A DNA stretch of 64,000 nt from Tepidiforma sp. Lineage in GTDB: Bacteria > Chloroflexota > Dehalococcoidia > Tepidiformales > Tepidiformaceae. Under the pieces are notes generated by a model. It had not been told where the DNA came from. It did not search any database and worked only from the letters and a program-made list of their open reading frames with translations. Numbering within the stretch: the first letter of the stretch is position 1; every line of letters starts with the position of its first letter. Location: contig NZ_BPIG01000004.1 of NCBI RefSeq assembly GCF_026003995.1, forward strand, positions 186,001-250,000, given 5' to 3'. This document shows positions 21,310-28,333 of this stretch, in pieces. The position numbers were made by a program, and so were the translations under genes.

Positions 21310-21349
21310 AATGGCAACCGGGCGGCCCCGATCCGTCCACCATCGCAAC
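21310..21349 (+). repeat. Direct repeat pair (aatggcaac / catcgcaac) 31 bp apart, upstream of third flagellin
   Basis: aatggcaac at 21310 and catcgcaac at 21341 repeat the spacing seen at the other two flagellins, although the 9-mers are more diverged here. They are about 137 bases before the ATG, as in the second flagellin. Confidence 0.45.
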
Positions 21350-21402
21350 CGGTCCGTCACCGGGTGTCCCCGGAATCGCCCCCGGACGCCGCTTCGCCAC
21401 CG

Positions 21403-21410
21403 GGCGATAC
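21403..21410 (+). promoter_or_regulatory. GGCGATAC box, possible sigma-28 -10 of third flagellin
   Basis: GGCGATAC lies 75 bases before the ATG, close to the position of GGCGATAA upstream of the second flagellin (81 bases). No TAAA-like -35 is seen at the right distance, so the call is weak. Confidence 0.3.
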
Positions 21411-21485
21411 CCAAGCTGACACCAACGCCACCGAGGTGGCGCCGGCGGCAACGCCGGGGGAACAACGAAGGGGAGAACAGGTTAC

Positions 21486-22682
21486 ATGTCGTCGATCGTC
21501 ACCAACATCGCAGCGCTCAACGGGAACCGGAACCTGAGCATCACGAACGCGAAGATGGGGAAGGTGCTGGAGAAGCTCTCCAGCGGCTACCGCATCAACC
21601 GCGCCGCCGATGATGCCGCCGGCCTCGGCATCTCCGAAAAGATGCGCGCCCAGATCCGCGGCAACAGCCAGGCCATCCGCAACGCCAAGGACGGCATCTC
21701 CATGATCCAGACCGCCGAAGGCGCCATGGACGAGATCCACTCCATCCTCCAGCGCATGCGCGAGCTGGGCGTCCAGGCCGCGAACGACACCTACGACACG
21801 GCGGCGCGGACCTCGATCGGCACGGAGCTCATCCAGCTCCGGCAGGAGATCGACCGGATCGCGAACGCGACGAATTTCAACGGCCAGAATCTCCTCACCG
21901 GCGCCCTCACCGGCACCCTCGGCGGCGCCACCGGCACCGACCTCGTCGTCAACGACGCCGTCGGCGCGGCCATCGCCACCGAAATCAACGTCGCTGGCGC
22001 CAAGCCCGGCACCTACACCTTCAGCTACAACGCCACCACCGACGAACTCACCCTCACCGGCCCCAGCGGCCAGGCCCAGGTCATCACCGTCTCCGCCATC
22101 GCCGCCAACGGCTCCCAGACCCTCAACTTCAACCAGCTCGGCATCTCCATCAAGCTCAACTCCACCGCCGGCGAAACCGCCGACAACATCGGCGCCGCAC
22201 TCACCGCCGCCGCCAACGACACCATCGTCGTCACCGGCTCCGGCGCCGCCGCCCTCCAGGTCGGCGCCAACACCACCGCCTTCGACGTCATGAACGTCTC
22301 CTTCAATGACGTCCGCGCCACCCAGGCCACCGGCCTCAACCTCCTCTCCGGCGGCGGCGTCGACTGGACCTCCGCTTCCACCATCGTGGCGAGCAACACC
22401 GCCGCCCAGGCCTTCATCAACCAGATCGATGCGGCGATCACGACCCTCAACACCCGCCGCTCCGACCTCGGCGCCGCCCAGAACCGCCTCGAGCACACCG
22501 TCAACAGCCTCGGCGTCGCCGTCGAAAACCTCACCGCCAGCGAGAGCCGCATCCGCGACGCCGACGTCGCCCAGCTCTCGAGCGAGATGGCGAGCAAGAC
22601 GATCCTGCAGCAGGCGGGCGTCGCCGTCCTGGCGCAGGCGAACCAGTCGGCGCAGAGCATCCTCAGCCTCCTCCGCGGCTAA
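21486..22682 (+). CDS. Flagellin (short form B)
   Basis: 398 residues, a close paralog of the preceding flagellin with the same central domain and the same block pattern. It differs at the N-terminus (NIAALNGNRNLSITNAK against NVAALNGQRNLNITAAK), around residues 105-125 and in the last about 35 residues. Within the 700-base shared block only a handful of substitutions are visible, for example Tyr to Phe in the ANTTAxDVMNVSFNDV segment. AAGGGGAG lies upstream of the ATG and a strong terminator follows. Confidence 0.96.
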   Translation: MSSIVTNIAALNGNRNLSITNAKMGKVLEKLSSGYRINRAADDAAGLGISEKMRAQIRGNSQAIRNAKDGISMIQTAEGAMDEIHSILQRMRELGVQAANDTYDTAARTSIGTELIQLRQEIDRIANATNFNGQNLLTGALTGTLGGATGTDLVVNDAVGAAIATEINVAGAKPGTYTFSYNATTDELTLTGPSGQAQVITVSAIAANGSQTLNFNQLGISIKLNSTAGETADNIGAALTAAANDTIVVTGSGAAALQVGANTTAFDVMNVSFNDVRATQATGLNLLSGGGVDWTSASTIVASNTAAQAFINQIDAAITTLNTRRSDLGAAQNRLEHTVNSLGVAVENLTASESRIRDADVAQLSSEMASKTILQQAGVAVLAQANQSAQSILSLLRG

Positions 22683-22705
22683 GCGGCGGGCTGAGCCAGG
22701 CCTGA

Positions 22706-22740
22706 GGGGCCCCCGGGTCGACACCCGGGGGCCCCGTTTT
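22706..22740 (+). terminator. Intrinsic terminator after third flagellin
   Basis: A perfect 13-bp GC stem (ggggcccccgggt / acccgggggcccc) with a CGAC loop is followed by GTTTT. This is the best-formed terminator of the flagellin set. Confidence 0.8.
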
Positions 22741-22757
22741 CGTTCGTCGGGCGCGAC

Positions 22758-22785
22758 TCAAGGTGGGGGAGCGGTGGGCCGATGA
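22758..22785 (+). promoter_or_regulatory. Candidate sigma-28 promoter for flaG-fliD-fliS
   Basis: TCAA (22758-22761), a 16-base spacer and GCCGATGA (22778-22785), seven of eight matches to the GCCGATAA consensus. It sits just after the flagellin terminator and 29 bases before flaG. Confidence 0.5.
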
Positions 22786-22814
22786 TCAGGTAGTTTCCGG
22801 AAAGGAACGGCGCC

Positions 22815-23144
22815 ATGCGGGAGCTTAGACTCGAAGGCATCGCTCCGGTCGGGATTTCGCCGGCCCCGGCATCGTGGGGCCAGGGCGGCGGACGCGACCG
22901 GCGGATGCCGCGCCCCCGGCAGGAGGGCGGCAACCGGGAGCGGATGATCCGCATGCTGGCGCCGGGCCACGACCCGGGGACGCTGGAACTGGAGTACGTC
23001 GTGGACCACGAAGGGATGATGGTCGCCATCCAGGTTCGCGACGCCCGGACGGGGGACGTCATCGCGCGGGTGAGGGCAGAAGACCTCTGGCGGCTGGCGA
23101 GCGAAGAGGCAGCCGGCGGACTCTTGCTGGAACGGCGAGGATAG
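22815..23144 (+). CDS. flaG: FlaG-like flagellar protein
   Basis: 109 residues. The C-terminal half (about 53-100) fits the FlaG fold: LEYVVDHEGMMVAIQVRDA, then TGDVIARVRAEDL. FlaG proteins influence filament length and usually sit beside fliD, as here, three bases upstream. The first 45 residues are basic and disordered (GGGRDRRMPRPRQEGGNRER), not typical of the family. AAAGGAA precedes the ATG. Family match is by motif only. Confidence 0.7.
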   Translation: MRELRLEGIAPVGISPAPASWGQGGGRDRRMPRPRQEGGNRERMIRMLAPGHDPGTLELEYVVDHEGMMVAIQVRDARTGDVIARVRAEDLWRLASEEAAGGLLLERRG

Positions 23145-23147
23145 ACG

Positions 23148-25509
23148 ATGAGCGACCCGGTGCGGATCGGCGGGTTCTACGCGAATTTCGACACGGAAGC
23201 CGTCATCCGGCAGCTGACGGCCATCCGGATGCGGCAGGTGACGCTGCTCGAGCAGAAAGGCGCGGACAACCAGGCGCGGAAGGCTGCCGTCAACGCGGTG
23301 CAGACGGCGATGCGGGCATTCCTCGACCGGGTCAAGGCGCTGGCCGCGCCGCAATCGGTGAGCGGGATGACCGCGACCTCGAGCGGGACGGCCGTGACGG
23401 CGGCGGCGCTGCCGGGCGCGCAGCCGGGGAGCTTCACGGTGAGCGTGAGTCAGCTCGCGACGGCGACGCGGCTCCAGGGGACGCCGATTTCGGCCGGGCT
23501 CGACGCCACGAAGCCGATGAACCAGTCGAACTTCGGAACGGCGCCGACGAACGGGACGTTCACCATTGCGACCCAGTTCGGCGGTTCGCAGACCTTCACG
23601 GTGGGACCGGCGGCGGCGCAGACGAGCGTTGCGCTGCAGTCGGCCAACATCGACATGGCGGTGACGAGCGGGACGTTCACCGTCGGGACGACCGGCGGCG
23701 GGACGGCGGTCATCACGATCGACGTGACGACGGACTCGCTGGACGACGTCGTCAACCAGATCAACAGCGCCGGCGTCGGGCTGACGGCGAGCATCGTGAA
23801 CGACGCCAACGGACGCGCGAACCGGCTGCAGCTGACTTCGAGCAGCGGCGACGTCATCGTTGGCGGCGGGGGGCGACACCTCGAACTTCCTCTCCGCGAT
23901 GCGGCTCCTGAGCTCGGCGCCGGGCACGACGCGCACGGGTGACGCATTCACGAAGCAGACGACGCTCAACGACGTGATTGCCGACATCAACGCGAGCGGC
24001 ATCGGCGTCACGGCGACCCTCACGAACGACAGCTACGGGCGGCCGAACATCCTTACCGTGACCTCGACGCAGGGGAACATCTCGTTCGGAAGCGGGAGCG
24101 ACACGTCGAACTTCCTCGCGGTCACGGGGCTGCTGACTTCGTCGCCGGGCACGACGCGGTCGAGCGCGAACCCGATCGCGCGGCTGAGCACCGCGGCCAA
24201 GCTGCAGGACGCGGGCCTGAACGGGGGGCCGCCGAACGCGGGCGACCAGGCGATCGTCATCAACGGGGTGAGCATCAGCTACAACGCGGCGACGGATTCG
24301 CTGACCGACGTCATCGCGCGGATCAACGCGAGCGGCGCGGGGGTCACCGCGCGGTACGACTCGCTGACGGACACGGTGCGTCTGCAGAACAAGGCGACCG
24401 GCAACCTGATGCTGACCGTCGAGGACGCGCCGGGCGGGAACCTGGCGGCGAAGCTGGGGCTGACGACCGGGACGGTGACGGCAGGGCAGAACGCCCAGTA
24501 CAGCATCGACGGCGGGCCGACGCAGGAGTCGGCCTCGAACGCGGTCACGTTCAGCGGGACGACGCTCACGCTGAAGGAGGTCACGAGCTCGCCGGTAACA
24601 GTAACCGTGGGGCAGGACACCACCTCGGCGGCGAACGCGATCAAGGCGTTCGTGACGGAGTTCAACAACGTCATGAAGGCGATCGATGCTGCGACGAAGG
24701 CGGACGGTTCGAAGACGAACAACCAGTCGGGGCCGCTGAGCGGGGATTCCTCGCTGCGGCAGCTGAAATCGGACCTGCGGAGCATCATCACGAGCCCGGG
24801 GACGAACCTGCAGGGCGGGTTCACGACGCTGTCGCAAATCGGGCTGACGTTCGGCGCGATCGGTTCGGCGGTGGGGACGACGAACACGCTGCAGTTCGAC
24901 GAGGCGAAGTTCGCGGAGGCGGTGCGGACGAACCAGGCCGGGGTGCAGGAGCTGCTGAGCCGGCTGAGCCTCTCGGCGACGCTGCAGCCGGGCGGAACCG
25001 GTTCGCTGACGGGGATCAGCGGCACGTACGCGGGCCAGGAACCCGGGACGTGGGCGATCACCGACGACGGCGCGGGCAACCTGACGGCGGTGTTCACGCC
25101 GGCGAACGGCGGCCCGCCGATTTCGTCGTCGGGGACGATCGCGCCGAACGGTTCGAACGGGAACCTGATCCCGGGGCTGACGCTGACGGCCGGGCCGACG
25201 CTGCAGGCCGGCACGCACACGATCACCGTAGGCGCGACGGCCGAGAGCGTGGTGCAGCGGCTGAAGCGGTTCGCGGAGAACCAGGCAGGCATCGGCGGGT
25301 CGCTCGACAAGCGGAAGGCGACCTATGACCGCATCGGCTCGGACATCTCGGAGCGGATTGCGACGCTGGAGAAGCGGATCGAGGCCGAGATGGAGCAGCT
25401 GCGGCGGAAGTTCGCGGCGATGGAGCAGGCGCAGGCGCGCGCGCAGAGCGTGCTCGGGAGCCTGCAGCAGCTGGCGAACCAGCTCGCCGCGAACAGCGGG
25501 CAGAAGTGA
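23148..25509 (+). pseudogene. fliD: Flagellar cap protein FliD, frameshifted at a G6 tract
   Basis: Two overlapping frames (23148-23942 and from about 23860 to 25509) together give a complete FliD of about 786 residues. Removing one G from the run at 23868-23873 joins them as VIVGGGGDTSNFL. The N-terminal FliD_N (FDTEAVIRQLTAIRMRQVTL) is followed by three flagellin-IN-like modules and a FliD_C region with a terminal coiled coil (ERIATLEKRIEAEMEQLRRK). FliD caps the filament and folds flagellin. The single-base shift could be sequencing error, a true mutation or slow phase variation. Otherwise the gene shows no decay. Confidence 0.85.
23868..23873 (+). other. G6 tract at the fliD frame break
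   Basis: Six consecutive G bases at the exact point where the FliD reading frame changes. Five G bases would restore one continuous frame. A -1 slip would not give the right frame, so programmed -1 frameshifting does not explain it. Confidence 0.8.
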
Positions 25510-25581
25510 GGCGCCATGCCCATTCAGGGGCGCTGATTTCGGCCGACAACTGAATCGACACGCACGAGGGAGTACCACCAG

Positions 25582-25995
25582 ATGACCAGCAACCCGTACG
25601 CCGCCTACCGCACCGTGGAGACGCTGACCGCTGACCCGGTCACGCTGACGACGATGCTCTTCGACGGGGCGGTGAAGGCGCTGCGGAAGGCGCGCCTGCA
25701 CTGGGAAAACGGGAACCGGCAGGGGTTCAACGACGAGACGAACCGCGCGTACCTGATCATCGGGGAGCTGCGGGCGACGCTCGACATGAGCCAGGGCGAA
25801 CTGGCGGAGAACCTCGCCGCGATTTACGCCTACTGCCTGCGGCGGATCGTGGAGGCGTCGCTGGGCGACCTCGCGAAGCTCGAGGAGGTGGAGCGGCACA
25901 TCGGGCAGATCGGCGAGGCGTGGAAGACGGCGACGGCGCAGCTGCGGGCGCAGGCCCAGGGCGGCGCCGCGCGCGGTGCGGAAGCGGCGGCCTGA
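25582..25995 (+). CDS. fliS: Flagellar secretion chaperone FliS
   Basis: 137 residues of the FliS four-helix bundle: NPYAAYRTVETLTADPVTL at the N-terminus, LFDGAVKALRKA, and YCLRRIVEASLG. FliS binds the flagellin C-terminus in the cytoplasm and blocks premature polymerisation. An alanine/glycine-rich tail follows the fold. GAGGGAG lies ahead of the ATG. The stop overlaps the next ATG as TGATG. Confidence 0.93.
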   Translation: MTSNPYAAYRTVETLTADPVTLTTMLFDGAVKALRKARLHWENGNRQGFNDETNRAYLIIGELRATLDMSQGELAENLAAIYAYCLRRIVEASLGDLAKLEEVERHIGQIGEAWKTATAQLRAQAQGGAARGAEAAA

Positions 25996-26291
25996 TGCCG
26001 GGCGAGCGGGCCATCGAGCGGGCGCTGGAACTTGCCCGGCAGCGGCTGCGGCTGCTGGAGGCGGGCGGGGAGTTCGAGGGGCTCGAGGCGCTGGATGGGG
26101 AGCTGGCAGCGGCCTGCGCAGCGGCAGGGGCGGACCTCCGCGCGAGCGACGCCCGGCTCGTCGAGGAGCTGCTGGCGATCCACGCGGCGGCCGGCCGGCT
26201 CATCGATGCGGAGCTGGCAGCCCTGGGCGGGCGAATTCGGCGGCTGCGCGAGGGGCAGGCGGGGAGCGCCGCCTACCGGGCCGGCGCGTAA
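25995..26291 (+). CDS. Small helical protein in the FliT position
   Basis: 98 residues, all predicted helix with heptad-like Leu/Ala pattern (RALELARQRLRLLEAGGEFE, later EELLAIHAAAGRLIDAELAAL). No firm family match by eye. Small helical genes coupled to fliS commonly encode FliT, the FliD chaperone, and the TGATG overlap with fliS supports that role here. This is inference from context. Confidence 0.55.
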   Translation: MPGERAIERALELARQRLRLLEAGGEFEGLEALDGELAAACAAAGADLRASDARLVEELLAIHAAAGRLIDAELAALGGRIRRLREGQAGSAAYRAGA

Positions 26292-26471
26292 GCGGGGCGT
26301 AAACGGCCCGAAAGCGCTGGATGACCCCGCGTGAAGAAGCGGACAGGTCACTGGTTCGTCACCGCGGCGTCATCGGATAGCGCCTGACCGACAACCTGCC
26401 GGCGATCAAGATTGCGGCCGTGAGTGCCGACACTCTGGACAGCGCGCAGCCTACGGAGGAACCGGAGACCT

Positions 26472-27110
26472 ATGGCGGGCAAGGCGGCGAAAGGCCAGCG
26501 GGCCTCGACCCTCGTCGCGACGGGCATGGTGCTCGCGGCGGGCGTGATCGCATGGTTCGGGGGGCAGCAGGAGCGGCCCGCGCCCGCGGGCCCCGCGGAG
26601 GCGGCGACGCTGCCCGGGCGGGAGGCCCCGGCCGCAGCACCGGCGGCGGTGCGCGCGGTCTCGAACGGGGGCCTGCCGACCCGCATCGTGGTGCCGTCAG
26701 CGGGCATCGATGCACCGGTCGTCGAGGTCGGCGTGGTCATCGAGGACGGCGTGGCGCGGTGGGAGACGGCGTGGCACGCGGCGGGCCACCACCTGGATTC
26801 GGCGATGCCGGGCCAGCCGGGGAACATGGTCATCAGCGGCCACGTCTCCGTGGCCGACCGGCGGAACCTCGCCGTCTTCGCGACGCTCAACCGGGTAAAG
26901 GCCGGGGATACGGTGGTGGTGTATGCGGGGGAACGCGGATACCGGTACATCGTAGAATCGATTGCAGTGGTCGACCCCGACGCGGTCGAGGTGCTGCGTT
27001 CGGATGCGCGGGCGACGGTGACGCTCGTCACCTGTACGCCGGACCTTCGGCACCGCCTGGTGGTCACCGGGCGGCTGGTCGGCGAGGTTTCGCCGGGGGA
27101 CCCGGCCTGA
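26472..27110 (+). CDS. Sortase (class D/E-like transpeptidase)
   Basis: 212 residues. An N-terminal membrane anchor (about 12-30) and a Pro/Ala linker precede a sortase beta barrel. Candidate catalytic residues are His124 (ISGHVS), Cys188 (TLVTCTPD) and Arg195 (HRLVVTGR). Sortases attach or polymerise proteins on the outer face of the membrane, or cross-link pili. The gene lies between the fliT-like gene and flgM on the same strand, an unusual place. No LPxTG-type substrate is visible nearby. The ATG at 26472 was chosen for its GGAG site. Confidence 0.85.
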   Translation: MAGKAAKGQRASTLVATGMVLAAGVIAWFGGQQERPAPAGPAEAATLPGREAPAAAPAAVRAVSNGGLPTRIVVPSAGIDAPVVEVGVVIEDGVARWETAWHAAGHHLDSAMPGQPGNMVISGHVSVADRRNLAVFATLNRVKAGDTVVVYAGERGYRYIVESIAVVDPDAVEVLRSDARATVTLVTCTPDLRHRLVVTGRLVGEVSPGDPA

Positions 27111-27160
27111 GCCGGGGCAGCGATGGGGAGGAGAGGCCGTATGCCTGAGAGGAGCTGCGC

Positions 27161-27454
27161 ATGACCGGAGTACGACGGACGGGGAGCACCCGTGGGGTTT
27201 CGTTCGAGCCGACGCCGCTGCGGGGGCCGCGTCCTGCGCCGCCGCCGGAGCCGGCTGACCGCGCGGGCATCACGGAGGACGCGCGGGAGCTGGCGCGGGC
27301 GCTCCAGGCCGTGCAGGCCGCGCCGGACGTGCGCGAGCTCCGCATCGCGGCGCTCCGCAAAGCGATCGCCGAGGGGCGGTATCAGCCGGACCCGCGGGAA
27401 ATCGCGCGGAAGCTGATGGAGCGCGGGGGCTTCGACCCGGAAGGCACGAGCTGA
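27161..27454 (+). CDS. flgM: Anti-sigma-28 factor FlgM
   Basis: 97 residues. The C-terminal half (about 58-92) shows the FlgM helices: VRELRIAALRKAIAEGRYQ followed by PREIARKLMERGG. FlgM holds the flagellar sigma factor inactive until it is exported through the finished hook. The N-terminal half is proline-rich and disordered, as usual. GAGAGGAG precedes the ATG. Its presence implies FliA-type control of the flagellins upstream; fliA itself is not in the window. Confidence 0.85.
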   Translation: MTGVRRTGSTRGVSFEPTPLRGPRPAPPPEPADRAGITEDARELARALQAVQAAPDVRELRIAALRKAIAEGRYQPDPREIARKLMERGGFDPEGTS

Positions 27455-27649
27455 GCGGTTCGCCCACACGGGCGAGGTTCCGGTGCAGGAGCTGACGGAG
27501 GCCGTTGCAGCGGCTCCCGGGCGCGAAACGGGGGTTGCCCTGATGCCGGCGGTGCGTGCGGCGGGGGTAGCCTGAGGGGGATGGTTGAACTTGCACCGAA
27601 TGCCGGGCCTGGCGCCGGCGCGATTCGCCAGGAGGGGACGATTCCAGCC

Positions 27650-28333
27650 ATGCCGCGGGTGCTGATCATCGACCGGGGGCTGCCGAAGTCACTCGAGGGG
27701 CGCTCGCTACTGGGCGACGGGCTCGAAGCGCACCTCACGGGCGACCCGGAGGCCGCCCTCGAGCGGGCCGCGGCCGACGTCTTCGACCTGCTCGTGCTCT
27801 GCGGGATGCCGGCCGAGGAGCAGGCGGAGCTGGCGGCCGCGTTTCACGTTCACCGGCGGTGGCGGCTCGTGCCGGTCCTGTACGTGAGCGACCCGCAGGC
27901 GCCGGGCCTCACCATCCCGGCGACGTTCCGGCCGGAGGTGGACGGCATCGTGCGCGGGAGCCGCGCGAGCGCGGCAGTGGAGCGGCGGATCCGTGAGCTG
28001 GCGCGGGAAGGGGTCGCCGGCGCGGAGGCGGTCGTCGCGGGGCCGTTCGAGCTCGACCCGGTCCGGCTGCGGCTGCATGGCCCGGGCGGCGACATCGACC
28101 TGACCGAACGCGAGGCGGAGGTGCTCTCGCTGCTGCTGGCCCGGCCGAACCGGACGGTCCCCGCAGCGGACATCATCGAGCGCGGCTGGGGCCTGGACGT
28201 CGACGAGAGGTCGCTCCAGATTCTCCGCCGGCACATTTCGAACATCCGGCGGAAGCTGGCGGAGACGGGGCAGCGGCGCGCGGTGCGGACGGTGCGCGGG
28301 ACGGGCTACAGGTTCGAGGTGCGGGCCGGCTAG
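27650..28333 (+). CDS. OmpR-type winged-helix regulator with degenerate receiver
   Basis: About 227 residues. The C-terminal Trans_reg_C domain (about 135-225) is clear: LTEREAEVLSLLLARPNRTV, ERSLQILRRHISNIRRKL, VRTVRGTGYRFEV. The N-terminal half looks like a receiver (PRVLIIDRG) but lacks the acidic pair, and the phosphorylation Asp position reads LLVLCGMP, i.e. Cys. It is therefore unlikely to be phosphorylated by a histidine kinase. An ATG at 27581 would add 23 residues. Stop codons of this and the next gene share CTAG. Targets unknown; the flagellar genes upstream are an obvious candidate. Confidence 0.75.
   Translation: MPRVLIIDRGLPKSLEGRSLLGDGLEAHLTGDPEAALERAAADVFDLLVLCGMPAEEQAELAAAFHVHRRWRLVPVLYVSDPQAPGLTIPATFRPEVDGIVRGSRASAAVERRIRELAREGVAGAEAVVAGPFELDPVRLRLHGPGGDIDLTEREAEVLSLLLARPNRTVPAADIIERGWGLDVDERSLQILRRHISNIRRKLAETGQRRAVRTVRGTGYRFEVRAG

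Noticed and set aside
18200..22700. CRISPR array suspected from repeated blocks in the flagellin region
   Set aside because: The repeats are paralogous coding sequence, not short direct repeats with spacers; no cas gene is present.
23866..23876. Programmed -1 frameshift at GGGGGGC in fliD
   Set aside because: A -1 slip leads to a frame that does not contain the rest of FliD; a +1 change is needed.
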